This document shows, piece by piece, positions 1-12,310 of a stretch of 64,000 nucleotides of DNA. Within the stretch, counting starts at the first letter, position 1. Every line of letters starts with the position of its first letter. Under the pieces are notes generated by a model. It was given only the letters and a program-made list of their open reading frames with translations, did not search any database and was not told the origin of the DNA. Origin of the DNA: Siphonodentalium dalli (lineage: Eukaryota; Mollusca; Scaphopoda; Gadilida; Siphonodentaliidae); assembly GCA_032622095.1 (NCBI GenBank), contig CP136061.1, positions 12,541,287 through 12,605,286 of the forward strand. The letters run 5' to 3'. Both the position numbers and the translations under genes were made by a program.

Positions 1-210
1 AAAGGGTGGGTGGGTAGCAAAAGGGCTGTAAATTTTTTTGTTGGGCCCTGTATGTGTAAATTTTCTCACGACCCCCCCCCCCCCTGTGTCCGGTTTGAAT
101 TGAGACTTAATAGATAACACATTTCATTGCTAGAATTCTCAGCTAACACGACAAATGAACAAGTAGACCAATATTCTCCAGCACTGATAAGATGAAACGA
201 ATGGAAAATA

Positions 211-545
211 CCTTACTCGTATTTAAATTCGCACCTTACTCGTATTTAAATTCGCACCTTACTCGTATTTAAATTCGCACCTTACTCGTATTTAAATTCG
301 CACCTTACTCGTATTTAAATTCGCACCTTACTCGTATTTAAATTCGCACCTTACTCATATTTAAATTCGCACCTTACTCGTATTTAATTCGCACCTTACT
401 CGTATTTAAATTCGCAGCTTACTCGTATTTAAATTCGCACAGTACTATTTTTCGCTCAGTTTTGAATTTGCGTACTTTAAATTCGTGCACCTAGCTGCGC
501 GAATTCAAAACTGACAAATATTTTCGTAATATTTCTATGATATTT
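211..545. repeat. 23-bp array at the end of a hairpin repeat
   Basis: About ten copies of CTTACTCGTATTTAAATTCG+CAC (211-441), then GTACTATTTTTCGCTCAGTT and the rest of a hairpin-type repeat. Single-unit relatives occur at 1566-1653 and 58236-58322. Confidence 0.9.
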
Positions 546-603
546 TCGTATATCTTGGAGCTGATGACAATTTCGGTTCTTAGTCATTGGATATAGTATA
601 TGT

Positions 604-1203
604 GTTATTATACCCCCGGCAACGAGTTATGGGGGGTATACTAGAATCTGCTTGTCCGTCCGTCCGTCCATACGTGGACACAAATTTGTCCCGGAGTTTT
701 TCTCAGCCGTTTTATGATTATTTTCCGTGAAACTTGGCGCAGACATCAATCACCATGGGAACCTGTGCACCTGCGATTATGACGTCTGTCGGACTTTTTT
801 TGGTGGAGTTATCCCCCCTTTTTCGACTTAGACATTTTTTTGCAACATGCATAATTTTGTCCCAGCTTTTATTCCTACATTTTTAGGTCAATGTTTTTTA
901 ATCTTGGCACTGATATTTAGTACCATGGGAACCTGCGATTATGTAGTCTGTCCGACTTTTTTTGTTTGGAGTTATTCCCCTTTTTCGACTTACAAAATCT
1001 TCTCAAAATGCATAATTTTGTCCGAGCTTTTATTCCTACATTTTTCAGTCCACAGGTTTTAGGATTAGTATTAAGGGTTAAGAGGTTCCAGATTAGTGTT
1101 AGGGCTTAGGGGATTTAGGGGACCTGTTCACATAATTTCTGTGCCCAATATACAGTAATGGCTACTACATTGAAATAACATGTTGAATACGGGGGGTATA
1201 CCT
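604..1203. repeat. Dispersed repeat of the TATACCCCC / GGGGGTATA type
   Basis: Starts TATTATACCCCCGGCAAC, followed by GTCCGTCCGTCC and two ~160-bp units containing ACCATGGGAACCTG and GCATAATTTTGTCC. Ends GAATACGGGGGGTATACC. SINE-like or non-autonomous; no tRNA-type promoter was identified. Confidence 0.55.
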
Positions 1204-1565
1204 CAGTCCCATCTGGAACAGGCCCATCTCTAGAATTAAACACCATCGCGGTGGATAGTATATGTGTAATATTAAACACCATCGCGGCGGATTTACATCC
1301 TGTAGATTAACTAGTAACTACATATATCTTATTTTTGTGGCGACTTGGAATATTATTATTTCTTATAAAAGCATTTGAACAATGTCAATATCACCATGAT
1401 TTGTCGCTTGAATTGTGAGCAATGGTCTTGATAGAGGTTACCCGAATGTAAATATATGCATACATGTATAGGCGTAATTGTCCATTGAACCCTTCATAAT
1501 ATATGTAAACTCAGCAACAGAGCTCTCTTGTATTTCCTATGGACTGTGGTTTAGATTAAACTTGG

Positions 1566-1653
1566 GAGTAGTACTATTTTTCGCTCAGTTTTAAATTCGC
1601 GCATCAATGGGTGCGCGAAAAATAGTGCTGCGCGAATTTAAATACGAGTAAGG
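1566..1653. repeat. Hairpin-type dispersed repeat, single unit
   Basis: Contains ACTATTTTTCGCTCAGTTTT and GCGAATTTAAATACGAGTAA. It is the same family as 211-545 (inverted) and 58236-58322, without array expansion. Confidence 0.75.
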
Positions 1654-2549
1654 TAGTTTTGTTTTTCTTCTGGTGGCCATTTTGGAGCCATCTTGGGTAG
1701 GGAGTTCTAATTGTTTTCCATAAAGGCACGGATGGCCTTCGTTATAAGTTATAATCTAGAAAAAACACTTATCAAATTATGGAAATTTCCTCAAGAGAAA
1801 TAGTATAGTATAATTATAGAATGACTGCAATATTTTCCACAAAACAAACTTTGTGAGTTGAATGTTTGTTTATATACAGCACATAAATAGTGAGCGATAA
1901 GCAAAACACTCAACACCATGGCGAATTTGATAGGATAGTGACTCACAGTGACCCATTCAACACCAATATCTTGAGAGGCGAGGATTAGCAAGCGCTACAC
2001 CGATATGTTGTAAACAACTTGGTGGCATTTCTAACCAAATTTGTGGAGTCTCCCCAGTGTTGAGTGTTTTGCATATCGCATACTCTTTATGTACAGTTTG
2101 TTTACATAAAAATTGCATTTGTTTGCATAACATGAGTACTAACATGACAACAACCTGAAATTTACGCGATATTTATGATTGATATAAGAACAAAATTTGT
2201 TTGTCTATAATATAGTATTCTTTCTGTTTATGGCAGTTTTAACGGATAACTATTTTAACATGCAATACCCACCGACCGCCAATGCTTACCATATCTTTAA
2301 AGCTAGCATGTTATAGCATCACAAACATATATCAATTGTGTATATTTCACAAAAGTTGGCTGATTATAGCAGATTTTGGATATATTATTCCTGGGATCTT
2401 CGCGCTAAGGGCGATACCAAAATCGCTTCTTTACCAATTTCTTCTGGGTCAACCCACTTTTTTAGCATATAAGGACCATACTTTTTTAGCATATAAGGAC
2501 CATACTTTTTGGTGTGTAGGGTTCATGGATAGTTGGGATTCTAATATGT

Positions 2550-3006
2550 TTAACCATTTACCCAACAGAACGGCCCTGTGCCAATGCATTCTCTTATATA
2601 TGCGAGTCAACCATAGGTTGCCTCACATATATAAGAGAATGCATTGGCTTAACACATATTAAAAATGATAAAATTGTAAAAGAATGTTGAAAAATATTAT
2701 AAAAAATGTTAGAAAAAATTATAAAATTGTTAAAGAATGTAAGAAAAAAATGGTAAAAAGTGTTAAAAAAAAGATTTTTTTTAGGCCAATGCATTCTCTT
2801 ATATATGCGAGGCGACCTATGGTCGACTCGCATATATAAGAGAATGCATTGGCACAGGGCATAACTGTAACCATCACAATGTGGTCAATGAACCGGTTCC
2901 AATGATATCCATATTTGTATGGTGTTATTGAGACAGACCGAAGATATTTTAGGCTGTTGAAGCTTTATTTGGGCGATTTTGGCCATTTTGTTGGGTAAAG
3001 GGTTAA
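2550..3006. mobile_element. piggyBac-like MITE, same subfamily as 61051
   Basis: TTAA at 2550-2553 and 3003-3006 with termini CCATTTACCCAACA and TGTTGGGTAAAGGG. It contains two palindromic cassettes (2580-2647 and 2785-2853) and the GTGGTCAATGAACCGGTTCC tail. Slightly longer than the 390-bp copy because of an expanded AT-rich spacer and tail. Confidence 0.92.
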
Positions 3007-3129
3007 ATGGGGTAAGTCAATAAAAAAGGGGCATGTCAGGTTGGAACTTTCCAACAGTTGGGAATGTTTGAAGTATCAGTTGTCAAATTCTACCACTTAG
3101 GGGGAACCCCCTCCCCACTCCTCAAAAGA

Positions 3130-3236
3130 AACCATCTAGTTATGTCCACGTTTAGAACCATCTAGTTATGTCCACGTTTAGAACCATCTAGTTATGTCCA
3201 CGTTTAGAACCAACTAGCTATGTCCACGTTTAGAAC
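3130..3236. repeat. 26-bp tandem repeat, four copies
   Basis: Unit ACCATCTAGTTATGTCCACG+TTTAGA. Confidence 0.9.
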
Positions 3237-3495
3237 TACTTTTAAAGTGATTCTTACAAGTACTGACTGTTGTGGTCTTCATAGTCCAATTCTACTCAGT
3301 CTTTACAGTCATGTGGGTGACTCAACAGTCATTGACTCTCTTGTTTATAAAAATCATGACCAGGAGGTTGCATTATAGAATTATATTTAATCAACAATAT
3401 GTAAAATCACAGCCATAACACATGATAATTTAAAATTAAACGAGACTTCACCCGTGAAGGTGAAGTTTAATTGTGATTCTATGAAGTATAGAATC

Positions 3496-3945
3496 ACTGG
3501 AGGGATCAACTGGTACACAGGTTCTATTCAGTGATGCATGTTACTTGAAATCGTTATCAGAGCATCATAGTTGAACTTATGCTCTTTAAGCGCTCGTATC
3601 TTGGCAGATTCTAGAATTCTATAATGCAACATCCCGAAGTCATTAGCTGAGAAACTAGCAACAATCAAACCTATAACTTCAGCTAATTTCCGAATCGTAG
3701 CAAACGTAGCTTTCTCAAGATTCCGACAGGCACATTTAAGCGACGCGCGTCGCACTTTTGTGAGCGAAACTGTCATATCGACAGAATTGATTACATTACC
3801 GAGAAATGTGAGATTGTGCCGTTTTTGTTCGTCAGCTAACCAATGACCCCCTATAGAAAGGTCATTGTGATTACACCCCCAGCCATGCTGACTGGCATCA
3901 CTGAATAGAACCTGTGTACCAGTTGACCCCGGAAGTGATTCTATA
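3496..3945. repeat. Inverted repeat enclosing the DIRS fragment
   Basis: About 45 bp at 3497-3540 (core ACTGGTACACAGGTTCTATT) recurs in reverse complement at 3895-3945. The two copies lie at the outer edges of the scrambled RNase H/RT segment, which is therefore a foldback structure. Confidence 0.8.
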
Positions 3946-3998
3946 GTGAAATAGAATGAACATAATGTAGCACTTCTGAATAAAAATAAAGTGACCAA
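3528..3998 (-). mobile_element. Scrambled DIRS-type retroelement fragment (RNase H and RT pieces)
   Basis: A 156-codon minus-strand frame. It first encodes an RNase H-like piece (VLFSDASQHGWGCNHND, LSIGGHWLADEQKRHN) and then an RT thumb-like piece (TFLGNVINSVDMTVSL, KLAEVIGLIVASF, LESAKIRALKEHKFNYDAL). In intact DIRS-like elements the RT precedes RNase H, so the order here is rearranged. The segment ends at an inverted copy of the VLFSDA-coding DNA. It is a non-functional relic; family assignment is from motif memory. Confidence 0.75.
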
Positions 3999-4027
3999 GT
4001 AATAAGGCTCGTGTGATGCGATTTAAA

Positions 4028-4199
4028 TAAGGATTAACTGTCATGTGGACTGTTTTTATGGAGATGTAACCATGAGGTAAGTGGTCATAACTTGTGTAAA
4101 ACCCGAAGAAAGGTTTTACATACAAGTTATGACCACTTACCTCACGGTTACATCTCCATAAAAACAGTCCACATGACAGTTAATCCTTATATTTATATA
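4028..4199. repeat. 172-bp palindrome, 68-bp arms
   Basis: Arms start TAAGGATTAACTGTCATGTG and are nearly identical over 68 bp. The spacer contains its own inner pair, GTAAAACC / GGTTTTAC. It lies just upstream (minus strand) of the DIRS fragment. Confidence 0.93.
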
Positions 4200-4557
4200 C
4201 ATTTAGCGAAAAAGCCACTTTTGTAAATGTATTTAAATCGAAAAGTGTATCGTGACAAAAATATCCCATAGCACCCTTGGCAAAAGTTAACAGGAACAAT
4301 TTCTCTTTATATTGAAACCCGATGATTTATTAAGTCAATCCTGCGCGAGTCAAAATGCACCCAAAACATTACGCGTTCGTCTTTCCAAAACCTATGACGC
4401 ATCGATGTAATTAGGAGGCTGCAGTTATGAGCTGTTGCGTGTTCACCGAGAAATAATTGCAACTAGCCACGTGGGCGCTGACCAATCAGAATGCTGGATT
4501 TAGTGATAATCACACTTAGTATGTAAATATAATGAAATGAAGATGTTACGGTTCTGA

Positions 4558-4972
4558 TCAACAAGCCAGGAAATACACGTTGTAATTTGAAGAATGAGGT
4601 CCACAGAGGGTGAATTTAGCAGGCTAGCACAACCATATTCACCCTCTGGGAACCTCATTCAGCTTAGGCCTCATCTTCTGTGAAGTATCTGTAATTTCAA
4701 AATTACATTGTTTTTGTTTACTTCTGTTCAGTTTCTATATATAATTTGCGGAAGATAAAATGCATAATCAAGGTGAATAATAGGTTAACATCACCAACTT
4801 CAACTGAGGAACTTCAATCTGATCCTAGGTCCCAACAGTTGATGCCGAAGCAGAAAGAGGTTCACAGAGGATGAATTTGGTGAAGTTAGCCCACTGCGGG
4901 GTAGCATCACCAATTTCACCCTATGTGGACCTCATTCTGCAAATGACAGACACACTATCTCCAGACTTGTTG
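4558..4972. mobile_element. Relative of the GAATGAGGTCC hairpin MITE
   Basis: The ends CAACAAGCCAGG and CCAGACTTGTTG are imperfect inverted repeats. Two internal hairpins (4592-4660 and 4846-4944) belong to the same family as 60760-60853. Confidence 0.65.
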
Positions 4973-5081
4973 AGTGGGATTACACAATAAAATGATAAAT
5001 ATGCACAATATCGGTATCAAGTTTGAGTATTGTTTTTGGTGAAATAAATCAATCACATGAAACACTTCTCATTGTGAAATA

Positions 5082-5455
5082 ATCACACACCCAATGCATT
5101 CACATAATAATCACACACCCAATGCATTCACATAATAATCACACACCCAATGCATTCACATAATAATCACACACCCAATGCATTCACATAATAATCACAC
5201 ACCCAATGCATTCACATAATAATCACACACCCAATGCATTCACATAATAATCACACACCCAATGCATTCACATAATAATCACACACCCAATGCATTCACA
5301 TAATAATCACACACCCAATGCATTCACATAATAATCACACACCCAATGCATTCACATAATAATCACACACCCAATGTATTCACATAATAATCACACACCC
5401 TCTACATTCTCACAATAATTACACACCCTCTATATTCACACACCCTATGCATTCA
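5082..5455. repeat. 28-bp tandem repeat, about 12 copies
   Basis: Unit contains CAATGCATTCACATAATAAT and CACACACC; the last copies are degenerate. Confidence 0.92.
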
Positions 5456-5562
5456 CACAATTAGCGCCCGTAATAATCAGTACAAATCACCAACGGTTTA
5501 CACAAATGTTTCCCTTGGTCACTTAATTCAAGCTGATCATGTTCACATGCTTGCTGGGTGTT

Positions 5563-6112
5563 ATTATGCCCCCGACTTGAAGTCGGCGGGTATATAGTTG
5601 ACGTCTCCGTCCGTACGTACAAACATTTTGCATTATTGTTCAGCAACCGCTGGGCAGATTTAGCTGATATTTGGTATGGTGATAGAGCAGCATCGGGGAA
5701 CAACTACATGCATAGCGCGGATTTCGTCCACCCATTTTCACCAGAGTTATGGCCCTTTTTTTACTTAGAAAATTCAATTTTTCTCTTGTTTTTTGGGTTT
5801 CCAGATGATAGCGTGAGCTTTGGTGGTACGATTGCAAATTCCGTATTTTTGTGGATCAGTTATATGAAAATACATGTCAAGTGCGAATTTGGGTATGATC
5901 TGATGATTTTTGCCAGAGTTATGGCCCTTTTTTCAACTTAAAAAATATGAATTTTCGCTTCTTTTTGGGTTTCTGGATCGCTTCTTTTTGGAATTTCTAG
6001 AAGTGATGATTGTTTTTGGGTTTCCAGACCATGCTTATTCCGAATTGCTACGGTCGGGGGCAAATAATCCGAATTGCTACGGTCGGGGACAAACGCCACG
6101 CGACAGCGTACA
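5563..6112. repeat. Dispersed repeat starting TATGCCCCCGACTTGAAGTC
   Basis: Hairpin start CCCCCGACTTGAAGTCGGCG, then a GTCCGTACGT stretch and repeated AGAGTTATGGCCCTTTTTT units. The end has CTACGGTCGGGGGCAAA twice. Related in design to 604-1203. Confidence 0.55.
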
Positions 6113-6253
6113 TCTTGTTAGGAGACTGTGTTGGAATTTGAACAATATGTTACTTACAATCGATTTAGTAGTTTTGAAAAGTTGCTAATGTTACTTATGT
6201 TCTATTAAAATGTATAAATGGTATATGATTATAAGATCACAATGTATAATGAC

Positions 6254-6437
6254 TTGTAGATCGATAGGGATCATTGTAGATCGATTGGGATCATTGTAGA
6301 TCGATTGGGATCATTGTAGATCGATTGGGATCATTGTAGATCGATTGGGATCATTGTAGATCGATTGGGATCATTGTAGATCGATTGGGATCATTGTAGA
6401 TCGATTGGGATCATTGTAGATCGATTGGGATCATTGG
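6254..6437. repeat. 20-bp tandem repeat, nine copies
   Basis: Unit ATCATTGTAGATCGATTGGG. Confidence 0.93.
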
Positions 6438-6840
6438 TTTTGGCAGGCAGAGTAATTAACAAAGTTTGGGTGAATTCACATAATTTGTTTAATTACTTTG
6501 CCAGTCATAATCCAATGACCCCAATCGATCTTCAAGTAATTTCTAAAGTAAATGAGTGCAGATGGGACGTACAGACAGACAGACATATATATAAATATAA
6601 ATGTCTGAATTACACAGTACAGTAACACTGTAAATCAGTGCAGATTGGATGTTTGGTGAATACATACATACATACATACATAGACATACATTAACATAAA
6701 TGTCTGAGTACCAAAAGGTAGCAAAACTAATTTATTGAGAGACACTTCGTTTGTTGTTCATTACAGTGCTGTTAACATTGTTATGAGTGCAATTTGTCTG
6801 CACACTGGGATGTGTCCACAAAACAGGGAATTAAAGTGTC

Positions 6841-7187
6841 AGATGTGAAACACTCCGGTAGGGTGATCAAATAGAAATTTAAAATAATCATGTTCAAAGT
6901 AGTTATTTTTCCAAATATTATATCTAAATTGACAACACACGCCGTCATTCTTATATATTAATTAAATGCAGTGACTGACGATGGCAAAATCGTTTTCGTT
7001 AGTTTATTGCCGAAAGAAGCGTCCCGATTCGAGTAATAAATATTTACAATTTAGCGTAATTTCGGACAATGTTTTCTATGGAGTGGTACGGGTCGATTTG
7101 CTTGAGATTTTCGGTGATGTTAGTAGAATGTTACATCCCCCAGTGGGCATGGCACATGACTGCTAACTTATCAGTTTCAAGCACCCG
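6841..7187. repeat. Dispersed repeat, copy 1 (inverted to 12597-12937)
   Basis: From GATGTGAAACACTCCGGTAG to TTATCAGTTTCAAGC. It shares landmarks such as ACACACGCCGTCATTCTTAT and AGTAGAATGTTACATCCC with 12597-12937 in the other orientation. A 61-codon frame (6981-7166) overlaps it but is not clearly a gene. Confidence 0.75.
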
Positions 7188-7264
7188 AACAAGTACATAA
7201 TATGTCATTAAGGAATTTGGCACTATAACAGTTAAATTCAGGATGTGTCTGATCTGATGAATAC

Positions 7265-7525
7265 ATAGATGCGCATAAATATGTGAGTTACAAAGTACTA
7301 AGTACAGTGATTATGTGTGAGTTAGGCAGTACTAAGTACCATGATTATATGTGAGTTACACAGTACTAAGTAGTAAGTACAGTGATTATATGTAAGTTAC
7401 ACAGTACTAAGTACAGTGATTATATGTGAGTTAGAAGTACTAAGTACAGTGATTATATGTGAGTTACATAATACTACTGAGTACAGTCATTATGTGAGTT
7501 ACAAAGTACTAAGTATAGTGATTAT
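7265..7525. repeat. Degenerate ~35-bp tandem repeat
   Basis: Units carry GTGATTATATGTGAGTTACA and AGTACTAAGTAC with indels, about seven copies. Confidence 0.8.
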
Positions 7526-7589
7526 GCCATTAAAGGCCCACGTAATTTTCGAACCCCCAGATAATTTTATATGACATATATGCCATATT

Positions 7590-8115
7590 ATATACCACTA
7601 GCCGATGAGCCCGACGTTGTCCGGGCTATTCAAAAACCAAATTTCAAGTCGATAGCTCCACCCGTTTCCGAGATCTGGTCTGCGCATGCGCACATACCAA
7701 ATTTAAAGTCGATAGCTCCACCCGTTTTCCGAGATCTTGTCTGCGCATGCGCGAAGCTGGTGTCGCACGGGCTCGGCGACCCGATAAAATTCGTATCCGG
7801 GGCAAGATACATTCACATAGCAAATTTCAAGTCGATAGCTCCACCCGTTTCCGAGATCTCGTCTGCGCATGCGCGAAGCTGGCGTCGCACGGGCTCGGCG
7901 ACCCGATAAAATTCGTATCCTGGGCAAGATACATTCACATACCAAATTTCAAGTCGATAGCTCCACCGTTTCCGAGATCTCGTCTGCGCATGCGCGAAGC
8001 GGGCGCCGCACGGGCTCGCCAATACGACAACGTCCACTGCCTGGTCAAACTACACACACGTACCAAGTTTCGTCCCGATCGGTCAAGAATCGTAGATTTG
8101 TATAAATGACAGACA
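7590..8115. repeat. ~121-bp GC-richer tandem repeat, three to four copies
   Basis: Units contain CAAATTTCAAGTCGATAGCT, GTCTGCGCATGCGC and GGGCTCGGCGACCCGATAAA. The array ends in GACAGACAAACAGACAAACA. It is a local GC island with several CGs. Overlapping frames on both strands are by-products of the repeat. Confidence 0.88.
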
Positions 8116-8266
8116 AACAGACAAACAGACAGAGGTCTTCAAAATATATGAGATTAGAAAGAGGAAACTCCAAAACATTGTATTATCATCTTATTCAGTG
8201 TAATTAACTGTGAACATGTTGTTTTTGTTGAGATATAGACTTGGTGTTCTGTGCTCATGTTTCAAT

Positions 8267-8332
8267 ATTTTCAATAGAAGGGGAATAACTCTATATCTTA
8301 AGATATAGAGTTATTCCCCTTCCATTGAAAAT
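8267..8332. repeat. 66-bp near-perfect palindrome
   Basis: Arms contain GAAGGGGAATAACTCTATAT, meeting at a central CTTAAG; one mismatched pair. Confidence 0.95.
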
Positions 8333-8581
8333 AAATTTTAAGTTCTGTTTTGTTTAGTTCTGAATTATGTTGCATCCTGGGAACCATAAGGGGGGGGGGG
8401 CTCTTTCTATGATTTCAGCTGTTTTCTATTTCTCTATGGGCATCTTCTGAGACAGACATTTCAAATGGTGATGAATTGATGAACTGTAGTATTTTAATCA
8501 TATCTTATGTCATAGATTTTATTAAAACCGTATATCAAGGCACTATAACAAAAATCAGTGGCTCAAAAATTAAATGGGCCT

Positions 8582-9104
8582 TTAACACTTTCAGTGCCAA
8601 GTCCGATTTTTGTATCAACCCATATACCCTGTGCCAATGCATTCTCTTATATATGCGAGTCGACCATAGGTCGTCTCGCATATATAAGAGAATGCATTGG
8701 CCTAACAATTTTTCATCATTTGTTATTATTTTTTACAATTTTTTACAATTTTAATAATTTTTTCTTATATTCTTTAACAGACTTATTTTGTAGGTTTAGT
8801 GCCAGGGAATCTTAGTTTTCATGGGCATCAAAATTATTACTATGAATACTTAGTGATAGTTTTGAGTTATAACATGCCCCTAAGGTTTTATCCAGTTTGT
8901 TTTTAAATTCGCTATAGTATGCTTAAGCATACCCAAAAAAAATTCAACCCAAAAACATCTATAAAAAAAAACATGTTTTTTTAAATATTTTTTTAGGGCC
9001 GATTTTACAGACCTTAAATTAGGGCCGATTTTACAGACTGTAAATTAGGGCCGATTTTACAGACCGTAAATTAGGGCCGATGAGATCGGCACTGAAAGGG
9101 TTAA
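8582..9104. mobile_element. TTAA MITE, subfamily with CTTTCAGTGCC ends
   Basis: TTAA at 8582-8585 and 9101-9104. Termini are CACTTTCAGTGCC and GGCACTGAAAGGG. It has one palindromic cassette (8634-8701) and, near the right end, a ~28-bp unit (TTAGGGCCGATTTTACAGAC) in three to four copies. Confidence 0.88.
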
Positions 9105-9734
9105 GGCCAGATAAACAAAATTCTTAGTAGTTCATTCCTCGTGGAAAGCCTCGTCTCCAAAATACCTGATACTCAAGCAATTTATGACATGTCATAAATA
9201 AGGAAATACACAAATACTGCTCACATCCCAATGTGATTGGACAGAAGTCTTTATGATAAAAGTTGACAACACATAAAATGTACCAAAATAAATCACCATC
9301 TAACAAGACATAGGTTTATATTCCAATTCATGTTTATGGCATACCGGGGTATGAGCACCAACCCTTAGGAATAAAGTTTGATTTTGCTCACTTTGAGATG
9401 GAGGTTAGATTATTTCCATGAGTTAATGACTAATATTGTATCGACACTACTTTTATTAAAAATCTGCATGTTTGAAATAAAGGATAAATGTGATGGACAT
9501 CACTCCTCGTTCTTTTACTATTTTATCAGTAACAATCACCCTCATCAAGCAGCATCAAGGTTAAATTTTTACCATTTTATCAGCTCCAGATGGGAAGTTT
9601 TGAGTGGAAAAGTTGGGATCTCTTGACTATTGATAACTCTGCAAACATGAATTGTTTTTTGCATCGCATCGCACCCTCCAATACAATACATTGCATCGTG
9701 AACTTTAAAATGCAATGCATCAGAATCGCGGCAG

Positions 9735-9902
9735 CCTTAATTCTCATATATATGCGATTCTCCCACAGGGAGCCTCGCATATATAAGACAATGCACTGGC
9801 TTATGAGGTCGAGGTAAATAATGTAAGGCCAATGCATTTTCTTATATATGTGAGGCTCCCTTTGGGAGACTCGCATATATAAGAGAATACATTGGCACAG
9901 GG
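9735..9902. mobile_element. Pair of palindromic cassettes (MITE remnant)
   Basis: Two hairpins, 9741-9801 and 9830-9896, in the arrangement seen inside the 61014 element, ending in GCATTGGCACAGGGTTTTC. No TTAA termini are clear. Confidence 0.65.
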
Positions 9903-10786
9903 TTTTCACAAAATTTGCTATCCATTCAATCTTATGTTTACAGTGATGAACTGACAATTGAATAGATAGTAATCTTATTACCGTATAGTTGATCTAATTA
10001 ATAATGGGCTTATTACTTGAGGTTATGAGGTTATTACTTGAGGTTATGAGGTTATTACTTGGTAAGATGAATATCAGCCGAGGTTTATCAGACCTCCGTA
10101 ACTTAATATCAGCTTTCGACCTTTGGGCTGATATCTCGACTGATATTAATCTAACGAAGTAACAACCTCTAGTGTCACTAAAATTCACCCTCTGAGACTG
10201 TCCGATAGTACATAAGATAGTAGTTATTGTTATATGTGTTCCCGGATCTAGGATACACTTCCTTTCCCCAGTGATTGTAACTGCTAGGGTTAATTGTATA
10301 GATAAGCACAATACATGGGAGATGTAAATGATATAGTATAAGAGCACACAAGCATAATTAACAAGATTATATTCTTAATTGGTTATGACTGGTAGCTACC
10401 ATTGTATAAGTGAGGGAGAATCAAACCAGTATCATTCTATAGTAAACAATAGTATGATACACGTCATAGACAAGGGTATCATGGTATCGTATTATATGGA
10501 CACATGATACCACCGACACTAGAAAATAACTACCCGTTCTCGGTAGCGAGGATTTGACTTATCCTGGAACCTTGCTACCACCAACACCTCTGTTCATCCA
10601 CCTATATGTTGCGCTTATCGGCAGAGACTTATAAAAATATAAAGTTATAAAATCTTCTGGACTCTTCATTTGTTCCCGTACGCGGCCACTCTACCTTCAC
10701 CACAAGACACTACGGGACAAGACCTCATTCTATAAATGTGAGACACACTATATACAGGCTTGTGTACACACTTTTATTATATGACT

Positions 10787-11713
10787 TCCACTAATCCCTT
10801 ACAAATACCACTAATCCCTTACAAATACCACTAATCCCTTACAAATACCACTAATCCCTTACAAATACCACTAATCCCTTACAAATACCACTAATCCCTT
10901 ACAAATACCACTAATCCCTTACAAATACCACTAATCCCTTACAAATACCACTAATCTCTTACAAATACCACTATTCCCTTACAAATACCACTAATCCCTT
11001 ACAAATACCACTAATCCCTTACAAATACCACTAATCTCTTACAAATACCACTAATCCCTTACAAATACCACTAATCCCTTACAAATACCACTAATCCCTT
11101 ACAAATACCACTAATCCCTTACAAATACCACTAATCTCTTACAAATACCACTAATCCCTTACAAATACCACTAATCCCTTACAAATACCACTAATCCCTT
11201 ACAAATACCACTAATCCCTTACAAATACCACTAATCCCTTACAAATACCACTAATCCCTTACAAATACCACTAATCCCTTACAAATACCACTAATCCCTT
11301 ACAAATACCACTAATCCCTTACAAATACCACTAATCTCTTACAAATACCACTAATCCCTTACAAATACCACTAATCCCTTACAAATACCACTAATCCCTT
11401 ACAAATACCACTAATCCCTTACAAATACCACTAATCTCTTACAAATACCACTAATCCCTTACAAATACCACTAATCCCTTACAAATACCACTAATCCCTT
11501 ACAAATACCACTAATCCCTTACAAATACCACTAATCTCTTACAAATACCACTAATCCCTTACAAATACCACTAATCCCTTACAAATACCACTAATCCCTT
11601 ACAAATACCACTAATCCCTTACAAATACCACTAATCCCTTACAAATACCACTAATCCCTTACAAATACCACTAATCCCTTACAAATACCACTAATCCCTT
11701 ACAAATACCACTA
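10787..11713. repeat. 20-bp satellite, about 46 copies
   Basis: Unit ACAAATACCACTAATCCCTT, highly uniform; a TCTCTT variant recurs at intervals. It lies about 600 bp below the HDAC11 stop codon. Confidence 0.97.
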
Positions 11714-12098
11714 TTGTTTGGCGATAAATTCCGAGCAGTCGGAAAACGCTTGTCTGCTCGTGAGCCGTATCGGTATTCTATGAATTCAGTATCAGTATCC
11801 CGTGAAATTAGGTCACCAGAAGTTGGTAAATATTTATCAGGTCTGTTCGTATGAAGCGTAAACAGATCTGTTCTATTGTCACGCGTGTATCCTGACCAAC
11901 TGCGCATGCGCATTATCGTATAAACTGACAACCGGAAATAACTTTTTGTGTGCCGGATACCGTGCGGAACCGTTCGGCGTTCAACGTTGGGAATATTAAA
12001 TGGAGTACTTTTGCCCGGGTGATGACATGGGATGGTGTAACGAAGTAGTTTTGCCCTGACATGGTATGAACCAAACATGTGTCATATAATAAACGCTT

Positions 12099-12203
12099 TA
12101 TCGGTACAGTGAAGTGATACGGGCTGCAGTAACACATCTCGTTGACGATGTCAGATCTGACATCGTCAACTCGGCGTGATACTGCAGCCCATATCACTTC
12201 ACT
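12099..12203. repeat. ~105-bp imperfect palindrome near the HDAC11 3' end
   Basis: Arms contain CGGTACAGTGAAGTGATA and GGGCTGCAGTA, and meet at GATGTCAGATCTGACATC. It lies about 110 bp below the stop codon, so it could be in the 3' UTR. A 135-codon frame at 11671-12078 overlaps the region next to it, but nothing in it is recognisable. Confidence 0.85.
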
Positions 12204-12310
12204 GTACCGATAATGTGCATGTATCATACTATCTATCTCTGCTCGCACACTTGTATCATACTATCTATCTCTGCTCTCACACTTGGAACATCTTTGGAAT
12301 AAGCACAATA

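Noticed and set aside
5085-5455. 28-bp array considered as a CRISPR
   Set aside because: Units are contiguous with no unique spacers, and the genome is eukaryotic.
10787-11713. 20-bp array considered as a centromeric satellite
   Set aside because: Only 0.9 kb long and directly beside a gene; nothing else supports centromeric identity.
11671-12078. 135-codon minus frame below the HDAC11 stop
   Set aside because: Starts next to a palindrome and ends in the 20-bp array; no family resemblance. More likely 3' flanking DNA.
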